From JANNBN01 sp031430595 (GTDB lineage Bacteria > Actinomycetota > Acidimicrobiia > Acidimicrobiales > JANYDT01): 64,000 bases of DNA. The stretch is taken from NCBI GenBank assembly GCA_031430595.1, contig JANPBU010000019.1, forward strand, positions 1-64,000, written 5' to 3'. The translations under genes and the position numbers were made by a program. The notes under the pieces are model-generated. The model saw nothing but the letters and a program-made list of their open reading frames with translations. It was not told the DNA's origin and searched no databases. Shown here piece after piece: positions 7,942-16,327 of this stretch (the stretch's first letter is position 1; each line of letters begins with the position of its first letter).

Positions 7942-9492
7942 ATGGTGCGTTCTACGGCCAGACAAACCCGTGTCTCAAAAAAGTCGCTAGTACTTGTTAT
8001 GTTGCTCATATTCGGTGCATCGATTGGCGTGCGTTCCGTCGTTGGAGGTTCGGCACCGGTCGGAACCAGCGTTGTCACATTTGCTCCGAGCGACGAGAAC
8101 ATGGCGAATCCTGAGCGAGGCTTTGCGTTTCAGAACGATGTACCTTTTCCGGCTGACGCTGCCAAGTGGGGCTTTTGCGACCAGGGGAAGAACTTCGAGA
8201 CCTATGACTACGTTGCTCGTAACACCCCGCTGACGGTTGAACTCCTAAACTCTAAGCGCGCTTTGGGAATGTCAATCATTATGTCTCGCTACCACATAGC
8301 CGAGTTTCGCAACAGCTCGATAAGCGTTGACTACTTACAATTTCTTGAACATGACTTCAGCGTATTGCGTGCAACCGGCTTTAAAACTTCGATCAAGTTT
8401 GTGTACAACTATCCGAGTGGTGGGCCAGATGCTTCGCTTGAACGCGTACTTGGCCACCTCGACGATCTAGCCCCTCTGTTTGAGCGAAACAAGGATGTTA
8501 TCGCCTACATGGAAGCCGGATTTGTGGGGTGTTGGGGTGAATGGATCCACTCTTCAAACAATCTCAACAAACCCGAAGACGGCCCCATTACTGAGCCAGA
8601 GCGCAAGATCCTGACGAAGATTTTGCAGGTGCTCCCAAAGGAGCGAATGGTTGCTGTGAGGTTTCCTCGTCATGTGTTTACATACTTTGGGGGAGAGGTA
8701 ACCAAACCAATTCAACCACTCTCGGCTACGACGGCATTCGATCAGACCGACCGTTCGCGCGTTGGCCACGAAGAAAACTGTTTCGTATGTAGTGATACCA
8801 ATGGAAGTACGTACGCTCTCGACCCCGACAATTTGGTTCGTCCGTTTCTGGCTGCCAATAATGAGTTCGTGGTGCAAGAGGGCGAGTCGGGTGACCCCGA
8901 ATCAATCTTTCCGAATGAGCCACCCAACCCCAAAAGCCGGCTTTCTGAGTGCGCACGGGTAGAAACCGAGCTGCGAAGCTTGCACTGGAGTGTGCTGGGC
9001 TTGTTCAACATGGAAAGCCCGGCGAACGTCATTAAGCGGTGGCAACGAGATGGTTGCCTTGAGAACTTTAAACGTAAGCTCGGTTACCGCTTCCGCCTCA
9101 CGAAAGCGACGATCCCAAAGTCTTCGTCCAGCGGGTCCACGATGAAGCTTGGGCTCACGATGGCCAACGACGGATGGGCTCGTCCCTACAACGGCCGAGC
9201 GGTCGAACTAGTTTTGCGAATGCGTAAGACCAAAGCCGATACACACATTGCGATCACACCTCCTGTTGATGCTCGATTGTGGCTGCCGGGGCCAGGCGAG
9301 ACGAAAGAGCTCGTGCTCAACATCGCAGTACCGAAATTGTCGGCCGGCACCTACGACGTATTCCTCAACCTTCCCGCCCCCGAGCCCTCGATCCGCAAAA
9401 AGGCTACCTTCAGCATCCAGTTAGCCAACGTCGGAACGTGGGAGCCTGCCACCGGATTCAACAGCCTCAAGGCGTCGATTGATATTCGTTAA
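7942..9492 (+). CDS. Secreted DUF4874/DUF4832 protein, possible glycosidase-like barrel
   Basis: A 516-residue exported protein. The ATG at 7942 is chosen because AAGGAGG lies at 7928-7934 with 7-base spacing and because it opens a basic stretch and a single hydrophobic signal segment. NPERGF (about residue 56) begins the DUF4874 domain, and AYMEAGFVGCWGEWIHSS (about residues 193-210) is the conserved barrel-strand motif with a Trp-Gly-Glu-Trp core. A DUF4832 beta-sandwich follows to the C-terminus. The pair occurs in secreted proteins related to clan-A barrels; catalysis has not been assigned to my knowledge. Several other secreted protein genes nearby suggest a surface or polysaccharide role. 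Confidence 0.7.
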   Translation: MVRSTARQTRVSKKSLVLVMLLIFGASIGVRSVVGGSAPVGTSVVTFAPSDENMANPERGFAFQNDVPFPADAAKWGFCDQGKNFETYDYVARNTPLTVELLNSKRALGMSIIMSRYHIAEFRNSSISVDYLQFLEHDFSVLRATGFKTSIKFVYNYPSGGPDASLERVLGHLDDLAPLFERNKDVIAYMEAGFVGCWGEWIHSSNNLNKPEDGPITEPERKILTKILQVLPKERMVAVRFPRHVFTYFGGEVTKPIQPLSATTAFDQTDRSRVGHEENCFVCSDTNGSTYALDPDNLVRPFLAANNEFVVQEGESGDPESIFPNEPPNPKSRLSECARVETELRSLHWSVLGLFNMESPANVIKRWQRDGCLENFKRKLGYRFRLTKATIPKSSSSGSTMKLGLTMANDGWARPYNGRAVELVLRMRKTKADTHIAITPPVDARLWLPGPGETKELVLNIAVPKLSAGTYDVFLNLPAPEPSIRKKATFSIQLANVGTWEPATGFNSLKASIDIR

Positions 9493-9554
9493 GCGCAGGC
9501 TGGAGTACGCAGCAAAGGTTCTGAACGGCCGAACAATCTGGAGGTGCAGTGACC

Positions 9555-9612
9555 AACATTGTGCGAGAAGAATATTGTTTGGCCAGTGCAATGTCCTTCC
9601 GGGCACAATGTT
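9555..9612. repeat. Perfect 10-bp inverted repeat between convergent genes
   Basis: AACATTGTGC at 9555-9564 is the exact reverse complement of GCACAATGTT at 9603-9612, with a 38-base loop. It lies between the 3' ends of two convergent genes, so a bidirectional transcription end is the simplest reading, although no clean T-run follows. Confidence 0.4.
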
Positions 9613-9637
9613 CGCACGTGACTTCCAGGCGTAATAG

Positions 9638-10585
9638 CTAGCCGACGTTGATGGCAAACGGGGCGGTGTGCACACCAGAAGCAGTAGCGAATTGGAGAAA
9701 CAGGCCATGAAGGCCGGGTGTCGGGACGTCAGCCTCCAATTCGACCGTTGGCCCGGTCGTGGCATTTGCATCAGCTGCATCAAGGGTGGGGTGGATGTGA
9801 AGGTAACCAAGGTCAGCGGAACGGATTGCGACGAGATGCCCAAACGAACCGAGGTAGGGCGTAATCACTGTGACCGGCGCGCCGTCCTTGGTAATCGTAA
9901 AGGCAATGGTGCTTGCCGCGCCGGAAGTTAAGCCCTCAGCGTTGATCGTGACGTTGTAGCCATCGGTTGTCACTGTCGTGGTTGGTGTCGGCAAGGCGCT
10001 GTCGGTACCGTTACCGGGTACGTTGAGATCGGCTCCGAGAGCGATCCGGGCCCCGGCCGTTGAGTTCGTGATCGGGGTGAAATCGGTAATGATCCGCCAG
10101 CGACCCGGGTTCGAGACGTTGACCGCGACACTCCAGTGCCCATCGTTTCCAAGTGTTGGGTGGAGATGTTGGTAGCTCGTCAAGTCAGAGCGGATTGCGA
10201 TGAGGTGCAGTTTCTTGGTCTGCTCGACCTGGTAGTCGATAAGCGGTTCGCCGGTTGTCGTGCGAATGATGAACGACAGTTTTGTGTTGGGTCCGGCTGG
10301 CAGCGACGGATTGTCGAGAGCCAGGGTGAATCCGTCGGCGGTCGCTGACGTGGCATCGGTAGTGACCATCGATGCTTCATCGTTCATGCCAGCCATTACT
10401 GCCATGTCGTGGGCCTCGGGGGTTGTGGTGACCGATGTTGCCGACGGCACGGATTTGGTGTTCGTTGACGCAGTCAAGGCGCAACCTGCTGCGGTGATAC
10501 CCAAGACGGCGATAATAGCTAAGCATACGATCGGGGTTTGGAGTGAATTGGTGATAGTTCGAGAATGGTGACGCGAGGAATTCAT
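9638..10585 (-). CDS. Exported lipoprotein with duplicated His-Pro metal-binding-like domains
   Basis: A 315-residue protein starting at ATG 10585, which has AAGGAT upstream. The signal peptide ends in a lipobox (GITAAGC), so it should be a membrane-anchored lipoprotein. A Ser/Thr-rich stretch with His and Met (HDMAVMAGMNDEASM) follows. Two related beta domains come next, each with L-H/V-x-A-I-R-S and an HP motif: SYQHLHPTLGNDGHW and GYLHIHPTLDAADAN. Paired His-Pro motifs and Met-rich segments suggest copper or other metal binding. The next gene on the same strand is a small membrane protein that may act with it. Function is inferred. Confidence 0.65.
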   Translation of the reverse strand: MNSSRHHSRTITNSLQTPIVCLAIIAVLGITAAGCALTASTNTKSVPSATSVTTTPEAHDMAVMAGMNDEASMVTTDATSATADGFTLALDNPSLPAGPNTKLSFIIRTTTGEPLIDYQVEQTKKLHLIAIRSDLTSYQHLHPTLGNDGHWSVAVNVSNPGRWRIITDFTPITNSTAGARIALGADLNVPGNGTDSALPTPTTTVTTDGYNVTINAEGLTSGAASTIAFTITKDGAPVTVITPYLGSFGHLVAIRSADLGYLHIHPTLDAADANATTGPTVELEADVPTPGLHGLFLQFATASGVHTAPFAINVG

Positions 10586-10732
10586 GTTGATCCTTATGGA
10601 AAATGTTTTGCGGTTGGTAAATGCGAAAGAGTGCAGATGCCGGTCAGGCAATGGCACTTCGTACTGCCTAACGACGTTGTCGTTGAGGCTCAGACCGGAA
10701 ACGTCACGGTCATCGTGGGTGGCGCAAAGCGC

Positions 10733-11176
10733 TCACCTTCGCAGCACACCTGTCACATCAAGAGGGGGCCACGCGAACAGCAAAGACCCCGATCGGTTCC
10801 AAACAAAACGCATCCGTCTATCAGCGTTTTGTCGCGATATCCGGGGGAACAAGAAGACCGCACAAAAACTAAGCATCAGGAACAACGCAAGGCCTCGGAA
10901 AGCAGGACCGGTAGACGGGTTTGCGATACATGCCTCGAGGGTGCAGATTGGCGAGGGGCCGGAACCGTGCGAAGTGGCCGGACGGTTCTGGTGGCCAGCT
11001 GCAATTGCTGAAATGAGTGACGCTGGGGTCGACATCGAGTGTTGGTTCATCAACGTAGCCCTGTGAGAGGGAAGCTCAGCAGACCCGGAGGTTTGAATAA
11101 CCATTGTGCATACGAACAGAAGCATCGCCGCCAATGAAGCGATCAGGGTTCTCCTGTTGTTCGAATACTTCAACAC
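10733..11176 (-). CDS. Small two-helix membrane protein
   Basis: A 147-residue protein with a signal-like hydrophobic helix at residues about 10-28 and a second at about 94-112. The loop between them has His and Cys residues (MNQHSMSTP, then CTLEACIA), placed outside the membrane if the usual topology holds. It is followed after 147 bases by the His-Pro lipoprotein on the same strand, so a shared role in metal handling at the membrane is possible. No family is recognised. Confidence 0.5.
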   Translation of the reverse strand: MLKYSNNRRTLIASLAAMLLFVCTMVIQTSGSAELPSHRATLMNQHSMSTPASLISAIAAGHQNRPATSHGSGPSPICTLEACIANPSTGPAFRGLALFLMLSFCAVFLFPRISRQNADRRMRFVWNRSGSLLFAWPPLDVTGVLRR

Positions 11177-11321
11177 TCGTTAAAGCGTAACTGCCGACCG
11201 TCGGTTGCTAAACCAAACCGCAGTCGAGAACAAACACCAAACAACGATTTCCACTGTGAATCTTCCTGGCGGTGAAGGTGTAAACAATTCAGATGGGCTT
11301 AGTGGATGCCGAGAACAAGTG

Positions 11322-13454
11322 ATGGATGTAGATCCGAGCTTGATTGACCACCAGGTCACATACTGGGCCGATGCAGCCCTCCATAACGAGATACTCAAAC
11401 GTCTTGATCGCCATCGAGTAGTCAAGCGAACGTTGCGAACCACGTACCTCGACACCGTCGAGCATCACCTTTTCCATGGAGGAATCACCCTTCGAGACCG
11501 TGCGACCGTTGGGAAGAAAGCCAAGTTGGGTCACGTAAAGACCGAAGCCAAGGTTCCGACGGCAGCAGGGCTTCAACGAACTTCCGGTGTGCAAGCTCAT
11601 GCTGCGGTGGCCGCCGTACTGGGTGCAAATGTGGTGAGCGCAGAGCAATTGCGTCCATCCGCTATCCAAACCAAAACCCGGCAGCTGCTGCTCGTTTCCG
11701 GTCGTGCGTTTGCACCCGAGTTCGTTGTTGCCCTCGACACCGTTGACGTCGAGGTTGGCTCTGAGAGGGTGCAGCGACTTGAAGTCGAAGCTCAGATTTT
11801 CACAGCGCTTCCTTGGACAAAGAACGTCGACACACAGCGAGTTGCGCGCTTTGACGACTTCTGTCGGAAGCTAGAGCTCGACTTCGGTCTGCGTCGGGCA
11901 GAAGATTCGGGGTACCAAGCTATTTTGGTTCCGACGCTCGGTCCACCACGAATGGGTGTCGGAGTATTACTAAGTACTCAGACGAAAGATGGCCCTGGGT
12001 CTGCAAAAGCGGCGCTTGCAGACGCCCAGTTCCTTGACGGGCTCACCGAAGGGGCGAAACTCAAGACAGAGGCCCTATTCAGTGGTAGCTCGCAATTGGT
12101 CGTCGACGCCTCACACGTAGCGACGGTTCAACATGAGGGTCTGTCGGTCGTGCCAGTGGCCGAGGTCTTTTCCAACCCAGCCACCACATTCCTTGGTTTT
12201 GGAAAACCAAACGTATTCCTCTCGGTGCCGCGAGTCGCCACTGCCGATGTCGGTGCCGGGTGGGACAAGTTTGCGGCGTTTATGTTTTGGCGAAAAGGTG
12301 CTCATATCGCTGACACCAAAGGCCGGGTACAGGGAGGCGTGTTTGTCGAGTTGCGAAACCTTCCTCCAGAAGCAGTTGAGCGGCTCCGCGACGAAATGCA
12401 GTTGTTCGTCGGACGCAAAACAATCACCTGTGCCAACGCGACGGGCAGAGTGATGAGCAAGGCTGGGTTCACCTGCACCGGTCGTACGCTTGCTTATAAA
12501 GTTCGCCCGATGACACTTGCGAAGGCTATTTGGAATGGTGGGTTGGAGTACGACGGCAACCCCGTGGCCCTTCGGGTAATACGAACGAGTTCCGGGACGG
12601 TAAGCGATCATTTCCTCGGAGTGTTGCGTAAGGAATCGACGAGCCTGTTTCGAGCGGTCGAAAAGGTAGTGAGGGCCAAATCGGTGAAAGCGAAAGCGAA
12701 GGGGCCGATGATCGAACCTCGGTTGCTCAATGCGGCAACGCTTACTAGCTACGGCGATGCCAGTCTCCTCGAGTTGCGGGTTGGTCGGCCCACCCCGCTT
12801 GCGGTTGTGCTCCGCCAGCAATGGGGCGAACATCCAATCTTTGAAGCCCGACTTAACCCTGACCTGGTTGACATCAACGGGCCAGACTTCACCGATCTCG
12901 GGTCGGCCCTCAAGGCTTACCCTGGCAAACTTGATGGCGCTTCCAAACTGAAGCGATACCTGTTGTTTTCGAAGCCGGTGATCAGAGTTATTCGTAAACA
13001 AATGGCGGCAAAGATGGATTCCCTCGGTCAGCTTCCGGGGCCAATTCTCGTCGACATGTTTCAAACTGGAACCGTCGACAAACCCTTTCTCTACAACGTT
13101 GTGATCACCGGAACTTCCGCTCGAATGACTCGCCTGGAGAACCGGAACGAGAAGGATGTTGGAAAGGCCAACTGGGTACTCGCGAAACACGTTTTACTTT
13201 CGGGCTACGACCCCGATGTCCGGTACGCCGGTGAGATATGGGTGCACGACACTGCCAACGGACGGATACTTCACCTCAATGACAACTCGGGAACCTACAA
13301 GCCTTCCCGTCAACAAGCACAGGCTGCTAAGCGTTTTTTGCAGAAACTCACCGGCGTCACGGTCGAGTTACATGTTGGTCCCCCATCACCCGGTGGGGCA
13401 CCCCCAGCCGACGATGGGGGTTTCACTGACTTTCCGGAAGAGGGGGTTTCGTAG
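11322..13454 (+). CDS. Large CYTH-like multidomain protein of unknown function
   Basis: About 710 residues from ATG 11322; in-frame non-ATG starts back to 11205 are possible. Residues about 1-190 resemble a CYTH/triphosphate-tunnel domain: TTYLDTVEHHLFHGGITLRDR, then KTEAKV, and later ALDTVDVEV with LEVEAQI. The ExExK signature expected at the N-terminus is not evident. A middle region has a distinctive stretch (GGVFVELRNLPPEAVERLRD, TCANATGRVMSKAGFTC, GLEYDGNPVALRVIRT). The C-terminus carries HLNDNSGTYKPSRQQ in a compact domain, then a Pro/Gly/acidic tail. No signal peptide or membrane helix is seen. A small membrane protein gene follows 11 bases on. CYTH proteins bind nucleotides or triphosphates; the rest is unassigned. 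Confidence 0.75.
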   Translation: MDVDPSLIDHQVTYWADAALHNEILKRLDRHRVVKRTLRTTYLDTVEHHLFHGGITLRDRATVGKKAKLGHVKTEAKVPTAAGLQRTSGVQAHAAVAAVLGANVVSAEQLRPSAIQTKTRQLLLVSGRAFAPEFVVALDTVDVEVGSERVQRLEVEAQIFTALPWTKNVDTQRVARFDDFCRKLELDFGLRRAEDSGYQAILVPTLGPPRMGVGVLLSTQTKDGPGSAKAALADAQFLDGLTEGAKLKTEALFSGSSQLVVDASHVATVQHEGLSVVPVAEVFSNPATTFLGFGKPNVFLSVPRVATADVGAGWDKFAAFMFWRKGAHIADTKGRVQGGVFVELRNLPPEAVERLRDEMQLFVGRKTITCANATGRVMSKAGFTCTGRTLAYKVRPMTLAKAIWNGGLEYDGNPVALRVIRTSSGTVSDHFLGVLRKESTSLFRAVEKVVRAKSVKAKAKGPMIEPRLLNAATLTSYGDASLLELRVGRPTPLAVVLRQQWGEHPIFEARLNPDLVDINGPDFTDLGSALKAYPGKLDGASKLKRYLLFSKPVIRVIRKQMAAKMDSLGQLPGPILVDMFQTGTVDKPFLYNVVITGTSARMTRLENRNEKDVGKANWVLAKHVLLSGYDPDVRYAGEIWVHDTANGRILHLNDNSGTYKPSRQQAQAAKRFLQKLTGVTVELHVGPPSPGGAPPADDGGFTDFPEEGVS

Positions 13455-13465
13455 AGGCTGGCTGT

Positions 13466-13771
13466 ATGAAAACCACCAACGCAATCACCAACACCTCAGC
13501 AACCGTGAGCGGAATCAGCGTCGCTGCTATAGCGCTGGCCGGAACCGCGTTAGCTGGTCGGATTGCGGCGTTCGTAAGCGCTGGTCCGTCATCGTTAAAG
13601 TACCTGTTGGTGCTGCTCGTCGTGGCGATCGCAGGTCGGGCATTTGCGCTCAGGGCACCGTCGGGGTTTGGCGTTTCTCTCGTTGAAGTCACATTGGTTC
13701 GTTTCGCAAAGCGAATTGCGACCATGCAAGTTGTTGTGGGCGCTGTTCTGGTGCTGATCACTCTGACGTAG
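13466..13771 (+). CDS. Small membrane protein after the CYTH-like gene
   Basis: A 101-residue protein with two or three hydrophobic segments (VAAIALAGTALAG, YLLVLLVVAIAG, VVVGAVLVLITL). It starts 11 bases after the CYTH-like gene and would be cotranscribed with it. Its end overlaps the convergent diguanylate cyclase gene by 14 bases. The opposite strand is also open here, so the assignment rests on position and hydrophobic pattern only. Confidence 0.45.
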   Translation: MKTTNAITNTSATVSGISVAAIALAGTALAGRIAAFVSAGPSSLKYLLVLLVVAIAGRAFALRAPSGFGVSLVEVTLVRFAKRIATMQVVVGAVLVLITLT

Positions 13772-15239
13772 CTAGCACCGCAGCAGCGGTACCTTCTTGC
13801 ATCTGGGCTTTGCGGGATCGTTTGTGTGCATAGAGTCGCTGATCGCTCAATCTCAGTAACTCCTCAATTGTGTCGGCGTCAACCCACAAGGAAGCGGTTC
13901 CGTATGAGAATGCGATGCTGTCATCGTCGGGTTGATTGGATGTGGTTTCCAATGTGTTTTCGAGTATCAGGCGGTCGCTGCTGGAAGCCAAGTCGACAAG
14001 CGCACAAAACTCGTCGCCTCCCAGCCGGTAAAGAGTGGCCCGATCGCCAAGGTTGTCGCTTGCACGCCGGGAAAATCGAACGAGTAACTCATCTCCACCC
14101 ATGTGACCGTTGTCGTCGTTGAACTGCTTAAAGCCGTCGAGGTCAATCATCACCATCAACGCTGGGTGCCGATGTGCAGAGCGATCAGCGAGGTCCGTCA
14201 TGAATTGGCGACGGTTGGCGAGACCGGTCAGCGCATCAGTCGAAGCGGCTGAGCGTTGTGCCGTGAGCAGAAGTTGATGGTGTTGTAGCGACGAAGCAAC
14301 TCGAATCAGTGACAGTAAAACAGTGACAGTGGCGCAGCCAACCGCAGCGATACCTACTGGGTAAAAGTTGCCGAAGACGAGAACTACGAGCGACGAGAGG
14401 CCGGACAGAACAGAGACTAGTGAACCTGACCTGATATCAGTGGGCTGTTTTTTGGGTCGACCTGCGAGTGGTGCAAACGCGAGAATGGCGAGCCCGATGG
14501 TCCAGAGTGTGTCCCAACCTCGACTACCGGGTTCCTCAATCGCGGCCCTGAAATAGTAAGCGGTGTCGGCAGTAGCGAAGATCGCCAGGCCAACAATAAG
14601 CGTCCACATTGTTCGCAATACCGAGCGACCAACGGCCGAAGCCATTCCAGCGATCAGGCCGAGAAGGACTACGTCGAGAATCGGATAGATCACACCGAAA
14701 AAGATTTCGATCGGGGAACCAGAACTGTTCGACCAGATGGTGTCGAGCGCAAACGTAGCGACGACAGCGCTGATCGCAGAGCCAGCAATGGCACCATCGA
14801 GAAGCGCCACCTGAGAAACCGAACCACCAAGGCGACACCGAAGGAGTTTTACTACACCAACGAAGAGAATCGGATAGCTCAACAGCCAAAAGGAGTCCGG
14901 AACAGATGGCGGCAAAATAATGACATCAGCCCTCAGGAAGACAGACCACCAGATGTTTCCGAAGCACCAGACCGCAATGCCAAGCGCTATGACAGTCCAC
15001 GCCCGACGCTCGTCGAGGCGCCGCCTGCCGTAAATGTAAACCAAAAGAGCTGAAGCCAGTTGGACGCCGTTGAATACCCAACCGTCAACCAACCCGGTGA
15101 TACGAGGGCCGAGAGAAGTAGGCATACAGACACTTCGAATCATCATGATTACCGAAGCGACCAGCAGAAAAACGTGTGGCAGTGATCCTTGTAGCGACCT
15201 TCCCGCGGCACTTTGGCCGCGGCTGGGTCGATGTATCAC
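13758..15239 (-). CDS. Membrane diguanylate cyclase (GGDEF)
   Basis: A 493-residue protein with about eight or nine transmembrane helices in residues 20-300, then a short coiled linker and a GGDEF domain. TDALTGLANRRQF opens the domain, and RLGGDEF at about residue 406-411 is an intact active-site loop for making cyclic di-GMP from two GTP. I see no RxxD inhibitory site at the usual position before the GGDEF motif, so product feedback may be absent. The sensory membrane domain is not one I can name. A BldD-type regulator, known as a cyclic di-GMP receptor in Streptomyces, is encoded elsewhere in this window. Confidence 0.9.
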   Translation of the reverse strand: MIHRPSRGQSAAGRSLQGSLPHVFLLVASVIMMIRSVCMPTSLGPRITGLVDGWVFNGVQLASALLVYIYGRRRLDERRAWTVIALGIAVWCFGNIWWSVFLRADVIILPPSVPDSFWLLSYPILFVGVVKLLRCRLGGSVSQVALLDGAIAGSAISAVVATFALDTIWSNSSGSPIEIFFGVIYPILDVVLLGLIAGMASAVGRSVLRTMWTLIVGLAIFATADTAYYFRAAIEEPGSRGWDTLWTIGLAILAFAPLAGRPKKQPTDIRSGSLVSVLSGLSSLVVLVFGNFYPVGIAAVGCATVTVLLSLIRVASSLQHHQLLLTAQRSAASTDALTGLANRRQFMTDLADRSAHRHPALMVMIDLDGFKQFNDDNGHMGGDELLVRFSRRASDNLGDRATLYRLGGDEFCALVDLASSSDRLILENTLETTSNQPDDDSIAFSYGTASLWVDADTIEELLRLSDQRLYAHKRSRKAQMQEGTAAAVLATSE

Positions 15240-15366
15240 GGAGTGTTATCGACGGCTTCGCAGGCAGCCTTGAGCACGTTTAGTTGTTGTGGTCTTCTGG
15301 GGGCGCTGTTGCCCTGTTCGCCTCGACCGCCTGCCAGTAAGCCTGCCCGGTCGGTAAGGTTGCGGA

Positions 15367-16188
15367 GTGGACCAAAAGCAAGTGCCTTCACTTCAACGAC
15401 GGTCAAACCGAACGGCCCCGAAACACGGGTTGCGCCTCATTGGCTTGGGTGACAGTTTGACTCAGGGTGTGGGTGACCCACGATCAGGTCTTGCGGGCTT
15501 TTCCGGGGCACTGGACGGCTGGGTCTCCTACGTTGCTTCTGCGGTTCGTGCGTCTGGTCGGCCTGTTGAGGTCAGCAATTTTGCACTGGCAGGCGCCCGA
15601 CTTGAGCACGTGTTGGGTGACCAACTTCCCCTGGTCAAGCTGCCGACGAAAGCGCAGCCCGAAAACATCGACGTCATATCGTGCTTTGTAGGAATCAATG
15701 ATCTTTGGGATGTCAACCTTGATCTCGACCTCTTCGCCGAGCGGTTTGACGCCTTGTTCAAAGAACTTGCTTCACGTTCTGCACTGGTTATGACGGCTTC
15801 GATTCACGACGTGTTCGCACCGTTCCCGATGAGGGCTTCGCTTCGTGCGAAACACAGGCAAAACATCGCGACGATGAACGAGATTGTTGCTGGGGCGGTC
15901 AGCGATTACGGGTTGGTACTGATTGATCTGGCTGGCCGGCCCGAAATGTTTACGTCCGAAGTTCGAGCGCTTGATCGTTTGCACCCGAACCGCTACGGCC
16001 ACCAACTCATTGCGGCTGAGGTGGTTAACCAGTTGCATGCCCGGGGCCACCTGCTTAACGTAGGTGTACCGGGGGCCAAGCCGGTAGGTCGGGGTCTGCA
16101 CGACCTGGCCCATATCGCTTGGGTGAGCGGGTATGTGCGACAGAACTGGAAGCGCTGGGCCGCAGAATCGGCAGCAAACAGCGCCTAA
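15367..16188 (+). CDS. SGNH/GDSL-family hydrolase
   Basis: A 273-residue cytoplasmic hydrolase starting at GTG 15367. Block I is GLGDSLTQG (nucleophile Ser, about residue 31), block III is VGINDLWD (Asn in the oxyanion hole), and block V is DRLHPNRYGH (catalytic Asp and His). These match the SGNH esterase/lipase fold, which removes acyl or acetyl groups. No signal peptide is seen, so an intracellular substrate is likely. It is a single gene followed by the AAA_14 ATPase gene after about 140 bases. Confidence 0.8.
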   Translation: MDQKQVPSLQRRSNRTAPKHGLRLIGLGDSLTQGVGDPRSGLAGFSGALDGWVSYVASAVRASGRPVEVSNFALAGARLEHVLGDQLPLVKLPTKAQPENIDVISCFVGINDLWDVNLDLDLFAERFDALFKELASRSALVMTASIHDVFAPFPMRASLRAKHRQNIATMNEIVAGAVSDYGLVLIDLAGRPEMFTSEVRALDRLHPNRYGHQLIAAEVVNQLHARGHLLNVGVPGAKPVGRGLHDLAHIAWVSGYVRQNWKRWAAESAANSA

Positions 16189-16327
16189 TCGAGCCCCCAC
16201 GGACGGCCCGGGTTCATTGACTTTCCAACACGTGCTGGGCAACCAATCATACATTTGCACACCCATCCCCAGTGCATTTCCACGGGTTTCCCCCTAACTT
16301 TTCCACCACATGATGTAAGATGCCGGC

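Noticed and set aside
12111..13190. Long open frame on the minus strand opposite the CYTH-like gene
   Set aside because: Its product has no recognisable motifs and a codon pattern like an antisense shadow; the + strand frame has coherent domains.
13423..13761. Minus-strand frame opposite the small membrane protein
   Set aside because: Low-complexity, Thr/Ala/Asn-rich product overlapping two better candidates.
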